Assembly: GCA_001897425.1 (NCBI GenBank)
Contig: MKSW01000012.1
Span: 1 to 64,000, forward strand
DNA: 64,000 bases
Reading direction: 5' to 3'
From: Actinobacteria bacterium 69-20
Lineage (GTDB): Bacteria; Actinomycetota; Actinomycetes; Mycobacteriales; Nakamurellaceae
Part shown: one piece after another, positions 33,910 through 43,531 of the stretch
Position numbering within the stretch: the stretch's first letter is position 1
Layout: every line of letters starts with the position of its first letter
Notes under the pieces: model-generated
What the model saw: the letters and a program-made list of their open reading frames with translations, nothing else
Told to the model about the DNA's origin: nothing
Database searches by the model: none
Position numbers and translations under genes: made by a program

Positions 33910-34889
33910 GGCGTCTCCATCCCCAAAAAGCGCCGTGCGGTGCCGGTTTCGATCATCGCGCGGCCCTCGGCCGACAGGAACTCGGCCTTGCGGACGACCG
34001 CTCCCGCGGGGCGCTCGCCCAGCGGGTAGGGGTAGTCGCTGCCGACCATGACGCGGTCCACACCGACAGTGTCGACGAGCAGGCGCAGCGCCCGCTCGTC
34101 GAACACCACCGAGTCGACGTGGAACCGGCCGATGTAGTGCGACGGCGGCTTCGCGGAGGTCGCGATCAGGTCGGGCCGGCCGTGCCACGCGTTCTCGAAG
34201 CGGCCGAGCCAGAACGCGAACGAGCCGCCGCCGTGCGCGAAGCAGATCTTCAGGTTCTCCGGCACTCGGTCGAAGACGCCGCCGAGGATCATCGCGATGA
34301 TCGACAAGTGCGTCTCCGCAGGCATTCCCGCGAGCCACCGCGCCATCCACCGGTCCAGCCGCGGCGAGGTCGGCATGTCCCACGGATGCACGAACACCGG
34401 CACGCCCAGCGACGCGGCATGCTGCAGGAACGTGACGATGCCGGCGTCGTCGAGATCCCTGTCGCCGACGTGGTTCCCGATCTCCACGCCGCGGTGGCCG
34501 GCGGCGACGGCGCGTTCCAGTTCCCGGCAGGCGGCATCCGGGTCCTGCAACGGCACCTGGCAGAACGGGACGAAACGCGGGCTGGGTGCGCAGATCTCCA
34601 GCGCGAGATCGTTGAAGATCCGGCAGATCCGCTCCGCCTCGACGGGCGCCGCGTCGTAACTGAAGAACACCGGGGTGGGCGAGACCACTTGCGCGGCAAC
34701 GCCGTCCGCGTCCATATCGGCCAGCCGGGCCTCCGCGTCCCAGCAGTCGCTATGGATACGGCGGAACTCCGCGGAGCCGATCATGATGGTCGCGTCGCGT
34801 TCGGAATCGACCCGCAAGAAAGGCCGCCCCGCACCCAACTCCGGCCACCCCTTCGGGACGAAGTGGGTGTGGATGTCGATGAGCCCCAA
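33906..34889 (-). CDS. Aminocarboxymuconate-semialdehyde decarboxylase (ACMSD)
   Basis: A 327-residue amidohydrolase-fold decarboxylase: IDIHTHFVP (two His metal ligands), VFVHPWDMPTSPRLD (third His), KICFAHGGGSFAFWLGR (fourth His) and VMVGSDYPYPLGE (Asp). These are the zinc site of ACMSD and match its length. It converts 2-amino-3-carboxymuconate-6-semialdehyde, the unstable product of HAAO, into 2-aminomuconate-6-semialdehyde, steering carbon away from quinolinate. Placed 6 nt after the HAAO gene. Confidence 0.92.
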   Translation of the reverse strand: MGLIDIHTHFVPKGWPELGAGRPFLRVDSERDATIMIGSAEFRRIHSDCWDAEARLADMDADGVAAQVVSPTPVFFSYDAAPVEAERICRIFNDLALEICAPSPRFVPFCQVPLQDPDAACRELERAVAAGHRGVEIGNHVGDRDLDDAGIVTFLQHAASLGVPVFVHPWDMPTSPRLDRWMARWLAGMPAETHLSIIAMILGGVFDRVPENLKICFAHGGGSFAFWLGRFENAWHGRPDLIATSAKPPSHYIGRFHVDSVVFDERALRLLVDTVGVDRVMVGSDYPYPLGERPAGAVVRKAEFLSAEGRAMIETGTARRFLGMETP

Positions 34890-34895
34890 CGAATG

Positions 34896-35417
34896 TCAGC
34901 CCTTACCGGGGTGCTTGGTGCCGCACTGCGCACAGACGCGGCCCTCGTCGGAGTTGTAGAACTCCGCGAACACCGGCGGCAGATCGACGACGATGTCGTT
35001 GACCTTGAGCTCGACCTCGTGCACCTTGTGGTGGCAGTTCGGGCAGAACCAGGCGAACCGTTCGAGTTCACCGGCCGCGCGGACCCGCTCGATCACCAGG
35101 CCGATCGACCCCTGCTCGGGACGCTGCGGGGAGTGATAGGTGTTGCGCGGCAACATCCATACCTCGCCCTCGTGGATGTCGACGCGCTGCGGGCCGTCGT
35201 CCGTCATCAGATCGACGTGGATGTTGCCCTTGATCTGGTAGAACCACTCCTCGTACGGGTCGTGGTGATAATCGGTGCGGGAGTTCGGGCCGCCGACGAC
35301 CATGATGATGAAGTCGTCGCCGACCGCCAGGGCCTTGTTGCCGACGGGCGGCTTGAACTGGTCCTTGTTCTCCTCGATCCAGCCCAGGAAGTTCACGGGC
35401 GGCATGATGTCGGTCAT
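34896..35417 (-). CDS. 3-hydroxyanthranilate 3,4-dioxygenase
   Basis: A 173-residue cupin dioxygenase: [18 protein letters not shown] supplies the His and Glu ligands of the active Fe(II), and [13 protein letters not shown] the second His. The C-terminus has two CxxC pairs (WFCPNCHH and [10 protein letters not shown]) forming the rubredoxin-like second iron site of the bacterial enzyme. It opens the ring of 3-hydroxyanthranilate. The ATG at 35417 follows AAGGAGG and overlaps the deaminase stop by 4 nt. Full length for the family. Confidence 0.95.
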   Translation of the reverse strand: MTDIMPPVNFLGWIEENKDQFKPPVGNKALAVGDDFIIMVVGGPNSRTDYHHDPYEEWFYQIKGNIHVDLMTDDGPQRVDIHEGEVWMLPRNTYHSPQRPEQGSIGLVIERVRAAGELERFAWFCPNCHHKVHEVELKVNDIVVDLPPVFAEFYNSDEGRVCAQCGTKHPGKG

Positions 35418-35842
35418 TGCTGTTCCTCCTTGATGGGTAGGGCGGCGACTGCCTGCATCTCGATCAGCAGATGCGGGTGGGGGAGTTGGTGAACGGCGAC
35501 AGTCGTTCTGGCCGGGCCGGTCTCGTCGAAGAACTCCGCCCACACCTCGTTGTAGCCGCCGAAGTCGTTCATGGAGACCAGGTAGGACGTGACCTGCACC
35601 AGATCGGCGAGGCCGGCGCCGACCTCGGCGAGGATGTCCCGGATGTTGCCGATCACGGCGCGGGTCTGCACCCGGATGTCCAGGTCGGTCACGCCCATCT
35701 CGTCGACTTTCGCGCCCGCGAACGTGTTGTCCGGCAGCCTGCTGCTGGTGCCCGAGACGTAGACGAAGCCGTTCGCCACCCTGACATGCGGGAAGCGGCC
35801 GCGTGGCATCGCTTTGCCGGCAACGGTTCTCGCCTCAGTCAT
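35414..35842 (-). CDS. 2-aminomuconate deaminase, RidA family
   Basis: A 142-residue RidA/YjgF protein: [17 protein letters not shown], then [18 protein letters not shown], then [20 protein letters not shown], with the Arg conserved in the family. In this operon it is best read as the 2-aminomuconate deaminase (AmnD/NbaF type) that releases ammonia from 2-aminomuconate to give 4-oxalocrotonate. That assignment rests on its position between the semialdehyde dehydrogenase, decarboxylase and HAAO genes. It overlaps both neighbours (8 nt and 4 nt). Confidence 0.88.
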   Translation of the reverse strand: MTEARTVAGKAMPRGRFPHVRVANGFVYVSGTSSRLPDNTFAGAKVDEMGVTDLDIRVQTRAVIGNIRDILAEVGAGLADLVQVTSYLVSMNDFGGYNEVWAEFFDETGPARTTVAVHQLPHPHLLIEMQAVAALPIKEEQQ

Positions 35843-36704
35843 GGGTATGGGCCTGTCCGGGCTCGGCCGTCATCTCCGCTGTTTCGGCGCCTGGAGCGGT
35901 GGACACGGACACGGTGCCCAACCCGGCCACCTCGGCGGTGACCCTGGCCCCGGCCGGCAGCGGGACCGCCGCGGTGGCGGCCCCGGCCAGCAGCACCGCA
36001 CCGGCCGGCAGCACCTGCCCGTACCGGGCGGCGAGCCGCGCGGTGGTGGGGAGTGCCTGCCACGGGTCGTCCAGGATATCGGTGGTCGAGCCGGTGGCGC
36101 AGACCCTGCCGTCGACGCGCATCTCGACGGCGCGGTCGAGCAGTTGCGTGGCGCTGCCTTCGCCCAGTTCAGTCCACGGCCCGATCACGAAATGCGAGCC
36201 GGAGGTGTTGTCGGCGACCACGTCTTCCAGCGTGAAACGGAAGTCCTGGTAACGACTGTCGATGATCTCCAGCGCGGGCGCGACGGCGTCGACGGCGCCG
36301 CGGAGATCCGCATCGGGGGCGGACGTGTCGACGGCGCGGCCGAGCCGGAAGGCGACCTCCGGCTCGATGCGGGGGTGCACGCCGCGGGAGATGTCCAGGA
36401 GCCCGCCGTCGGGCACGTGCATGGCGTCGGTGAGCACGCCGATGATGACGTCGGCGACGCCCATCTGCTCGGCCTTGGCCTTGCTGGTCAATCCGAGTTT
36501 GGCGCCGACCACGCGCTCGCCGGCGGACATCCGGAGGCGGACCCCGGCGGCCTGCACGGCGTAGGCGTCGTCCAGGGTCAGCGATGTGGTCGCGGTGAGT
36601 TGCGGGATGGCGCGGCCGGAACGCCGGGCCTCGTGCAGGTTTTCGGCGCACGCCCCGATGACGGCCGTCGGGGTGTGCGGGTCCGTGCTCATGGGTTCGG
36701 TCAT
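35835..36704 (-). CDS. 4-oxalocrotonate (2-oxo-3-hexenedioate) decarboxylase
   Basis: A 289-residue homologue of the 33073 hydratase: [20 protein letters not shown], then [11 protein letters not shown] (metal-binding Glu residues) and [20 protein letters not shown]. It decarboxylates 4-oxalocrotonate to 2-oxopent-4-enoate, the hydratase substrate. It is assigned decarboxylase because it directly follows the dehydrogenase and deaminase genes. The start is ATG 36704 or 36692, neither with a strong ribosome site. A His/Thr-rich tail (GQAHTHD) extends beyond the usual end. Confidence 0.83.
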   Translation of the reverse strand: MTEPMSTDPHTPTAVIGACAENLHEARRSGRAIPQLTATTSLTLDDAYAVQAAGVRLRMSAGERVVGAKLGLTSKAKAEQMGVADVIIGVLTDAMHVPDGGLLDISRGVHPRIEPEVAFRLGRAVDTSAPDADLRGAVDAVAPALEIIDSRYQDFRFTLEDVVADNTSGSHFVIGPWTELGEGSATQLLDRAVEMRVDGRVCATGSTTDILDDPWQALPTTARLAARYGQVLPAGAVLLAGAATAAVPLPAGARVTAEVAGLGTVSVSTAPGAETAEMTAEPGQAHTHD

Positions 36705-36724
36705 GGTTTTCGTCGCCGCCCCTG

Positions 36725-38185
36725 TCACAGCTTGATGCACACGTTCGTCGGCTGCGTGTAGAAGTGGAACGAATGCATGCCGCCCTCGCGCCCGATGCCG
36801 GACAGGCCCATCCCGCCGAACGGGGAGCGCAGGTCGCGCAGGTACCACGTGTTGACCCATGCCATCCCGACCCGCATCTGTTGCGCGACCCGATGCGCCC
36901 GTTCCAGGTTCGAGGTCCAGACCGCCGCGGCCAGGCCGTAATCCGTGTCGTTGGCGAGTGTGACGGCCTCCTCCTCGCTGTCGAACGGCACGAGAGCGGC
37001 TGTCGGGCCGAAGATCTCCTCGCGGAGCACCCGGTCGGCGTTCGTCACACCGGTCCATAGGGTCGGCTCGATCCAGGACCCGTTCGCCAGTTCCGGCCCG
37101 AGGTCGGGGACACCGCCGCCGACCAGCACCTCCGCGCCCTCGTCGAGCGCCAGGTCGTAGTAGGCCTGCACCTTGCGGCGGTGTTCCTGGGAGATCAGCG
37201 GGCCGGTGGTCACCCCCTCTGCATCGGGCCGACCGAGCTTCAGCCCCTTCGCGCGGTCGACCAGCCCCGACACGACGTCATCGAAGATTCCCCGCTGCAC
37301 GTACACGCGTTCCGTGCACAGACAGACCTGGCCGGAGTTCATGAAGACGGAGCGGGTCAGTCCGTCGAGTGTCGCCTCCAGGTCGCAGTCGTCGAACACG
37401 ACCGCCGCGTTCTTGCCACCGAGCTCGAACGAGACCGGCCGCACCCGCGGGGCGACCGCCCGCATGATCGCCGAGCCGGTGCGGGACTCGCCGGTGAACG
37501 TGACCCCGTCGATGCCCGGATGGGCGGTCAGGTACTCGCCCGCGGAATCGGGGCCGAACCCGTGGACCACGTTATAGACGCCGTCGGGGATGCCGGCTTC
37601 CGCCATGATCTCCGCGAGAAGCGTTGCAGAGGACGGTGTCTCCTCGGACGGCTTGACGACGACGGCATTGCCGCAGGCGAGCGCCGGTGCGACCTTCCAG
37701 GTGAGCAGCAACAGCGGCAGGTTCCACGGCACGATCACGGCGACCACGCCGAGTGGTTTCGCGACGGCGTAGTTCAACGCCTGGCCGCCGCCCGCGAGAT
37801 CCATCAGATACGAATCGACCCCGGCGCCGGCGACGGTGTCGGCGAAGGAGCGGAAGTTCATCGCGGCCCGGGCGACGTCGAGCTCGCGGGCCAGCGGCAG
37901 GGGCTTTCCGGTGTCGGCAACTTCGGCGACGACGAGATCGTCGAAGCGCGCCTCGATGCGGTCGGCGACCTTCCGCAGCAACCTGACCCGCTCGCCGACG
38001 CCGGTGCGGCCCCAGTGGCCGTCGAGCGCGCGCCGGGCGGCTTGCACCGCCGCGTCGACCACGTCGGGCCCGGCCTCGTGGACCTTCGCGACGAGAGTCC
38101 CGTCGACGGGATTGATCTTGTCGAAGGCCGCCCGGCCGGGGAGCGGCGCGCCCGCGACCATGTTGTACAGATCTGGACCCGGCAT
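36725..38185 (-). CDS. 2-aminomuconic (2-hydroxymuconic) semialdehyde dehydrogenase
   Basis: A 486-residue aldehyde dehydrogenase: VIVPWNLPLLLLTWKVAPAL, then FTGESRTGS (NAD loop), VSFELGGKNAAVVF (catalytic Glu), FMNSGQVCLCTERVYV (catalytic Cys) and EIFGPTAALVPF. The NSGQVCLCTER stretch is typical of the hydroxymuconic/aminomuconic semialdehyde branch. It oxidises the ACMSD product to 2-aminomuconate. First gene of the eight-gene lower operon, divergent from the LysR gene with a 100-nt gap. Confidence 0.92.
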   Translation of the reverse strand: MPGPDLYNMVAGAPLPGRAAFDKINPVDGTLVAKVHEAGPDVVDAAVQAARRALDGHWGRTGVGERVRLLRKVADRIEARFDDLVVAEVADTGKPLPLARELDVARAAMNFRSFADTVAGAGVDSYLMDLAGGGQALNYAVAKPLGVVAVIVPWNLPLLLLTWKVAPALACGNAVVVKPSEETPSSATLLAEIMAEAGIPDGVYNVVHGFGPDSAGEYLTAHPGIDGVTFTGESRTGSAIMRAVAPRVRPVSFELGGKNAAVVFDDCDLEATLDGLTRSVFMNSGQVCLCTERVYVQRGIFDDVVSGLVDRAKGLKLGRPDAEGVTTGPLISQEHRRKVQAYYDLALDEGAEVLVGGGVPDLGPELANGSWIEPTLWTGVTNADRVLREEIFGPTAALVPFDSEEEAVTLANDTDYGLAAAVWTSNLERAHRVAQQMRVGMAWVNTWYLRDLRSPFGGMGLSGIGREGGMHSFHFYTQPTNVCIKL

Positions 38186-38285
38186 GGGCCAAGCCTAGGA
38201 ACTCGCGCAATACCTGGCCAATGCCATTTGCCGATCGAGCCATGCCGAAAGTGACATGGCCTCGCTCCGCCGCTACCGTCGGTGG

Positions 38286-39212
38286 ATGCACGCGGTCAAG
38301 CTCCTCGACGGCCGGCTCAAGCTCCGGCACCTCATCCTCGTCGACGCGCTCACCGAGAACGGTTCGGTGGTGGGCGCGGCGGCGGCACTGCACGTGACCC
38401 AGCCGGTCGTCACCCGCGCGCTGCGCGACCTGGAGGACATCCTCGGGGTGGAGCTGTACGAGCGCGGGCCGCGCGGGATCGCGCCCACCGAGTTCGGTAT
38501 CGCGTTCACCGACCATGCCCGATCGGTGCTCGCCCAGCTTCGCCAAGCCGCGCGGCATGTCGAGGAGATCGCCGACGCACGGCGTGGGCAGGTCGTGGTG
38601 GGCACGCATCTCGCCGGCTCGAACCTGCTGCTGCCACGGGCGATCGCCGAGTTGAAGAAGGGCCATCCGCTGCTGTCGGTGGTGGTGCGGGAGGGCAGTC
38701 CGGAGACGCTGCAGACCGACCTGCGCGCCGGCCGCGTCGACGTGATCGTGGGCCGGATCACGCGCACCGCATCCGAGGCGTTGCGCCACGAGGTGCTGTA
38801 TGAGGAGCATGTGCGCCTCGTGGTGGGCGATCGGCATCCGTTGGCGGGCCGGCCGGACGCGACACTCGCTGAGGTGATGCACTTTCCGTGGATCCTGCCG
38901 GGGCTGGACACCGGCCTCCGGTTCGAGCTGGAGCGGTTCTTCTCGCACGGCGGCTTCGACCTGCCGGCGAACCGGGTGGAGACGACCTCGTTCCTGGCCG
39001 TGCGGCAACTGTTGATCGAGACGGACATGGTGGCGGCGCTGCCGGCGCTAATCGCGTCGACCGACCCGCGGCTGGTGGTGCTGCCGATCGAGCTCGAGGC
39101 GGTGGGGCACCGGGTGGGCATGACGACGGCGCGCGGGCGGCGGCTGAGCCCGAGTTCGCAGGCCATGATCGGCGCCTTGCGCGAGGCCGCGGCCGCGATC
39201 ACCGCGGGGTAG
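38286..39212 (+). CDS. LysR-family regulator of the kynurenine genes
   Basis: A regulator of about 308 residues: RLKLRHLILVDALTENGSVV, then LHVTQPVVTRALRDLEDILG is the winged helix. VGTHLAGSNLLLPRAIAEL opens the effector domain, as in GbpR/PcaQ-like members. I prefer the ATG at 38286; ATG 38256 would add ten Arg-rich residues not typical of the family. It is divergent from the dehydrogenase-led operon; TGGCCAATGCCA at 38215-38226 is a possible binding palindrome. It probably activates in response to a kynurenine-pathway intermediate. Confidence 0.87.
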   Translation: MHAVKLLDGRLKLRHLILVDALTENGSVVGAAAALHVTQPVVTRALRDLEDILGVELYERGPRGIAPTEFGIAFTDHARSVLAQLRQAARHVEEIADARRGQVVVGTHLAGSNLLLPRAIAELKKGHPLLSVVVREGSPETLQTDLRAGRVDVIVGRITRTASEALRHEVLYEEHVRLVVGDRHPLAGRPDATLAEVMHFPWILPGLDTGLRFELERFFSHGGFDLPANRVETTSFLAVRQLLIETDMVAALPALIASTDPRLVVLPIELEAVGHRVGMTTARGRRLSPSSQAMIGALREAAAAITAG

Positions 39213-39267
39213 TGCGGCGCACGGTGGTTCAGCCCGTGGCGGCTCGAGGCTGCGCGGTGTGCCCGCC

Positions 39268-39287
39268 GCGGAACAACGTCATACTCG
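39268..39287. repeat. Short dispersed motif GAGTATGACGTTGTTC-like
   Basis: The minus-strand reading CGAGTATGACGTTGTTCCGC recurs as GGGTATGACGTTGTTCGCGG at 22087-22106 and 25160-25179, and as CGAGTATGACGACGTTCCG at 30956-30974. The copies at 30956 and 39268 bracket the lower kynurenine operon in inverted orientation. It may be a small extragenic repeat. Confidence 0.4.
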
Positions 39288-40676
39288 GCGGCGACGACCC
39301 CACGTACGCAGGAAGCGGAAGCCGCCCACCAGACCCACTGTCCCGCTTGCTATGCCGGCGAGTTGCGCGGCGCGCCGCCGCCGGATCTTCGAATACGGCA
39401 CGGTGGTGAACGAGACCAGCTCGTAGAGGGACTTGAACCGGCCACCGGTCGCCCGGCCGACGGCGTGCTCCACGGCGCTCTTCGCGCGAAAAGACCGGCG
39501 GTTCACGGAATCTCGCATCTCGACGAAGTTTGCCAGCGAGAAGCGGGCGATGGCGTCCGTGTCGGGTTTGCGCCGCTGCTGGTAGTCCGCAAAGATCGCC
39601 GGCCAGTCCGGGCCGTGCGCGTCGTAGAGCTCCGACAGGGCGACAGTGTCCTCGAACCCGCAATTCGCGCCCTGCCCGTAGAACGGCACGATGGCGTGCG
39701 CCGCGTCACCGACAAGCGCTGCGGTGCACCGCTTTCCGGCCGCGAACCAGGGCCAGGTGCGGACGGTGACCAGCGAGCCGATCGGGTTGTTCCGGTAGTC
39801 GTCGGCGAGCGTCGGCATCACCGGGACGGCGTCCGGGTAGTGCTCGGCGAAGTAGTTTCCGATCTCGGCGTCGGTGGCGGGCCGGTCGAACCCACCCGGT
39901 CCGGTGCGCGGCCAGAACAGCGTGCAGGTGAAGGAACGATCCTGGTTGGGCAGCGCGATCATCATCGAATCGCCGCGCGCCCAGATGTGCAGCGCGTGCG
40001 GGTCGAGCGCGAAATCGCCGGCGTCGGTGGCCGGGATCGACAGTTCCTTGTAGCCGTGGCCGAGCGAGTCGACGTCGACCCGGAACCCGCCGCGTTCGGC
40101 CAGGTGCTTGCGCACGGTGCTGAACGCCCCGTCCGCGCCGAACACCGTCCGCGCCCGGATCACCTTCTCGCCGGCCGGGGTTTCGAATAAGACGTTTCCC
40201 TCGTCGAGGCTGATTTCGGTGAGCTTGTGGTCGAAAACCAGCTCCACGCCAGGGGTTTCGGCAGCAGCGTTCAGGAGTTCGATGTTGAGCAGGGTGCGGC
40301 TGATGGAATTGATCGCATGTCTGCCGTCCGCGCTGTACGGCTGCAGATTCGGCGGCCCGTCGACGGGGTGGACCATGCGGCCGGCCATCGGCAGCGAGAC
40401 GCCGAGCGCTAGATCCTCGAGCCCGATCTGCTGCAGGGCCGCGAGCCCGCGCGCGGACAGTGCCAGGTTGATCGACCGGCCGCGTTCCGCCCCGTCGACG
40501 CGCGGGTCCGAACGGCGCTCGAAAACCGTGACGGGCAGCCCCTTTCGGCCGAGCAGGACGGCGAGCAGACTCCCCGTCAGCCCCGCGCCGATGATGACGA
40601 TGCTGTCCTTTTCTGCGGCAGGCGGTGCGGGGGCGTGCTCGGTCCGGGAGGTGCCGGGGGATGCGGCCGGTGTCAT
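39279..40676 (-). CDS. Kynurenine 3-monooxygenase
   Basis: A 465-residue FAD monooxygenase: IVIIGAGLTGSLLAVLLGRK (FAD loop, about residues 26-45), RGRSINLALSARGLAALQQI, VFGADGAFSTVRKHL (DG motif) and ALVGDAAHAIVPFYGQGANC (GD motif). This set and the C-terminal hydrophobic segment (LAGIASGTVGLVGGF) match KMO. It hydroxylates kynurenine to 3-hydroxykynurenine with NADPH and O2. The ATG at 40676 overlaps the kynureninase stop by 4 nt, although the frame is open far upstream. Confidence 0.93.
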   Translation of the reverse strand: MTPAASPGTSRTEHAPAPPAAEKDSIVIIGAGLTGSLLAVLLGRKGLPVTVFERRSDPRVDGAERGRSINLALSARGLAALQQIGLEDLALGVSLPMAGRMVHPVDGPPNLQPYSADGRHAINSISRTLLNIELLNAAAETPGVELVFDHKLTEISLDEGNVLFETPAGEKVIRARTVFGADGAFSTVRKHLAERGGFRVDVDSLGHGYKELSIPATDAGDFALDPHALHIWARGDSMMIALPNQDRSFTCTLFWPRTGPGGFDRPATDAEIGNYFAEHYPDAVPVMPTLADDYRNNPIGSLVTVRTWPWFAAGKRCTAALVGDAAHAIVPFYGQGANCGFEDTVALSELYDAHGPDWPAIFADYQQRRKPDTDAIARFSLANFVEMRDSVNRRSFRAKSAVEHAVGRATGGRFKSLYELVSFTTVPYSKIRRRRAAQLAGIASGTVGLVGGFRFLRTWGRRRRV

Positions 40677-41962
40677 GCTGACGGCACCTCCGCCGCGAGA
40701 GCCTGTGCGGCGCGCCAACAGTCGTGGAAGGTGGAGTACATCGGGATCGGCGCGAGCCGGACCACATCGGGCTGCCGGGCGTCGGCGATGACGCCGTGGT
40801 TCGCGCGCAGGCGCGCGGTGAGGTCGCCGACATCGATCGCGTCGAACTGCACGGACAGTTGGGCGCCGCGCCGCTCGGGGTCGGCGGGCGTGATGATGCG
40901 CATGGGGCGGGTCGCCATGACCGGCTGCAGCTGTGCTTCGAGATAGGCGGTGAGCCGTGTGCTCTTGGCGCGCAGGTTGGCGAGGCCGGTTTCGGCGAAC
41001 ATGCGGTAAGAGGCGAGCACCGGGGCCATCGCCATGATCGGCGGGTTGGACATCGACCAGGCATCGGCGGACGGCTGCTCGTCGACGGTCGGCGCCATCT
41101 GGAAGCGGGTGGCCGGGTTCGTGCTCCACCAGCCGTGCAGCTTCGGGATGGCCGGATTCGCGAGGTGGCGCTCGTGGACGAATGCGCCGCCGACGGCACC
41201 CGGGCCGCCGTTCAGATACTTGTAGTTGCACCATGCCGCCCAGTCGACATCCCAATCGTGCAGGGACAATTCGAGGTTTCCGGCAGCATGGGCGAGATCG
41301 ATCGCGACGATCGCGCCGGCGGCGTGGCCGGCCCTGGTGACGGCGGGAATGTCGATCGCTTCGCCGGTGTAGTAGTTGATGCCGCCGAGGAGGACGAGGG
41401 CGAGTTCACCGCCGACGGCCGCGATGGTGGCAGCAATGTCCTCGGTGTGCAGCGTGTGCTCACCGGCGCGGGGGGCGAGACGGACGATGGCGTCGTCCGG
41501 GTCGAACCCGTGCAGCGCGGCCTGGCTGCGCACCGCGTAACTGTCCGACGGGAAGGCGTCATCCTCGATGATGATCTTGAAGCGTTCCGCGGTCGGGCGG
41601 TAGAAGCTGATCATCAACAGGTGCAGGTTGACGGTCAGCGTGTTCATGACGACGATCTCGGTCGGCCGGGCGCCCATCAACTCGGCGGCCGTGCCCCGCA
41701 GGTTCTCGTGATAAGACACCCACGGCCGCGCCGCCTCGCCGTGCCCCTCCACGCCGAGCCGTGCCCAATCGTCCAGCTCCTGCCGGAGGATCGCGGCGGT
41801 CGCCCTCGGCTGTAGGCCGAGCGAATTGCCTGCGAAGTAAGCGATCTCGCTGTATGTGCCGTCGTACGGCAGCATGTGGAACTCGGACCGCCGCGTGGGC
41901 AGCGGGTCTGCCGCATCCAATTCGCGCGCGACCGCTTCACCGTTCGCCTGCGCAGCTGTCAT
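40673..41962 (-). CDS. kynU: Kynureninase
   Basis: A 429-residue PLP enzyme: YFAGNSLGLQPR near the start, VAIDLAHAAGNLELSLHDWD (Asp to the PLP nitrogen), and AAWCNYKYLNGGPGAVGGAF, where the Lys of NYKYLN forms the aldimine. It cleaves 3-hydroxykynurenine to 3-hydroxyanthranilate and alanine. It sits 166 nt after the TDO stop, so it may have its own promoter, and is coupled to KMO. Complete length for the family. Confidence 0.95.
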   Translation of the reverse strand: MTAAQANGEAVARELDAADPLPTRRSEFHMLPYDGTYSEIAYFAGNSLGLQPRATAAILRQELDDWARLGVEGHGEAARPWVSYHENLRGTAAELMGARPTEIVVMNTLTVNLHLLMISFYRPTAERFKIIIEDDAFPSDSYAVRSQAALHGFDPDDAIVRLAPRAGEHTLHTEDIAATIAAVGGELALVLLGGINYYTGEAIDIPAVTRAGHAAGAIVAIDLAHAAGNLELSLHDWDVDWAAWCNYKYLNGGPGAVGGAFVHERHLANPAIPKLHGWWSTNPATRFQMAPTVDEQPSADAWSMSNPPIMAMAPVLASYRMFAETGLANLRAKSTRLTAYLEAQLQPVMATRPMRIITPADPERRGAQLSVQFDAIDVGDLTARLRANHGVIADARQPDVVRLAPIPMYSTFHDCWRAAQALAAEVPSA

Positions 41963-42128
41963 GGTGGGGGACTTCCTTCACTGTCATGGGTATACCGGCG
42001 ATCGTCGGCCTGCTCCGGCCGGCGCAGACGCACCGCGGTGAGCCGCCGATCGGGCCATTAGGCTAACCGCGCGCTCGGCAACCGAACAAGGCATAGCGCG
42101 AGCGCGAATGAGCATCGATGCTCCGCCG

Positions 42129-42983
42129 CTACCGCGCCGGAAGCTCACCGATGTCGGTGCGAACCGCCCAGAGTTCCGGGAAGAAGGTGAGGTCGAGCGC
42201 ACGCTTCAAGAATGCTACGCCGGTCGAGCCGCCCGTGCCGCGTTTGTAGCCGATGATGCGCTCCACGGTCTTCATGTGGCGGAACCGCCAGGTTTGGAAA
42301 TTGTCTTCGATATCGAGCAATTCTTCGCACGTCTCGTAGACGGCCCAGTGCTGCTGCGGATCGGCGTAGACCGTCGCGAAGACCGTGACCAATTCCTCGT
42401 CCAGCGTGTGCGGCTCGGACCAGTCCCGGTCCAGAAGGCGCTGCGGGATCGCGTATCCGCGACGGGACAGGAATCGGAGGAACTCGTCATAAACGCTCGG
42501 CGCATTGAGGGCGTCGGTCAATTGCTGCTGCGCGGCCGGATCATGCCGGAAGACGGCCAGCATTCCGGAGTTCTTGTTGCCGAGCATGAACTCCATCAAT
42601 CGGTACTGCAGCGACTGGAAGCCGGAGGAATGGCCGAGCAGGCCGCGGAACTGCGCATACTCCGCGGGGGTCAGGGTGGCGAGCACCGACCACTGATCCG
42701 ACAGTTGCTTCTGAACGTGCTTGATACGGGCGAGCCGTTTCAGCGCCGGACCGAGGTCGTCGGCGGCGATCAGCGAGATCGCGGAACGCAGTTCGTGAAG
42801 AACCAGCTTGATCCACAATTCCGAGGTGTGATGCTGGATAATGAACAGCATCTCGTCGTGATGATCGGATACCGGAACCTGCGCCGAGAGCAACGTGTCG
42901 AGGTGCAAATAGCTGCCGTAGTTCATCGCGGCGACGTCCCGCTGGATTCCCTCTTCGAGCGGGCGGAGATTCGGTGATGTCAT
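42129..42983 (-). CDS. kynA: Tryptophan 2,3-dioxygenase
   Basis: A 284-residue heme dioxygenase with the canonical residues: LFIIQHHTSELWIKL (Phe47 and the catalytic His51), GFQSLQYRLMEF (Arg128, substrate carboxylate) and RFRHMKTVERIIG (His236, heme ligand), then GTGGSTGVAFL. It opens the indole ring of L-tryptophan to N-formylkynurenine. The ATG at 42983 follows AAAGGACC. Compare the divergent homologue at 54271, which lacks the His. Confidence 0.95.
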   Translation of the reverse strand: MTSPNLRPLEEGIQRDVAAMNYGSYLHLDTLLSAQVPVSDHHDEMLFIIQHHTSELWIKLVLHELRSAISLIAADDLGPALKRLARIKHVQKQLSDQWSVLATLTPAEYAQFRGLLGHSSGFQSLQYRLMEFMLGNKNSGMLAVFRHDPAAQQQLTDALNAPSVYDEFLRFLSRRGYAIPQRLLDRDWSEPHTLDEELVTVFATVYADPQQHWAVYETCEELLDIEDNFQTWRFRHMKTVERIIGYKRGTGGSTGVAFLKRALDLTFFPELWAVRTDIGELPAR

Positions 42984-43056
42984 GGCCGGTCCTTTCGACG
43001 AACGGCGGGTGAGAGCGCGGGGCACTCGCGTCGACTCTAGGCCGAAGGTCGGCCGG

Positions 43057-43190
43057 TCACCTCCCGGCGATCTCGGGAAGGACGACCTCGCGCCACGCAT
43101 CGGCATTCGGGTCGATGAGCGCCATGTGATCGACTCCAGGGAGTTCGAGGTACCGGATCTCGGGGTGGGCCGCGGCGACGACAAGGTGGC
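43057..43190 (-). pseudogene. C-terminal fragment of an alpha/beta hydrolase, copy A
   Basis: The minus strand reads HPEIRYLELPGVDHMALIDP, then AWREVVLPEIAGR and a stop, the tail of an alpha/beta hydrolase with its catalytic His (VDHMALI). No start or nucleophile elbow precedes it. It aligns without gaps to the tail of the decayed gene at 62606 (offset 19549 bp), sharing 25 consecutive identical bases around 43113-43137. It lies in the 548-nt space between TDO and the divergent formamidase-like gene. The rest of that space shows nothing. Confidence 0.65.
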
Positions 43191-43531
43191 TTACGCCGAT
43201 TCGGGCTATCAGGGGCATCGCCAAGAACCTGAACCGACTGCACGTGGCATTCGTCTCCGCAGATGTGCTCATGCGTGCCCGCGCTGTTACCATCTTGACC
43301 GGGTAGACCATGGCGGAGCCTTCCCGAAACCGGCCGGTAGGGCTCGTCGAAGCGCTGAAAGCCTCACCAAGGCAACGGAAATCACGATCCGAACCGGGGA
43401 CTCCCACCCAACCGACGGTGCCCACCGAGCGCCGACCACCTCCGAGGATAAGCCCTAGCTGGAGAACGTGACGCCGGCGTGCCCTTGGTGCCGTCACGGG
43501 TGGCCATCGACAACCTGGAGAGGACGACCGC

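Noticed and set aside
34896..35543. A longer start for 3-hydroxyanthranilate dioxygenase (42 extra residues).
   Set aside because: The extension lies in the RidA gene. AAGGAGG directly precedes the ATG at 35417, and the ATGA overlap supports that start.
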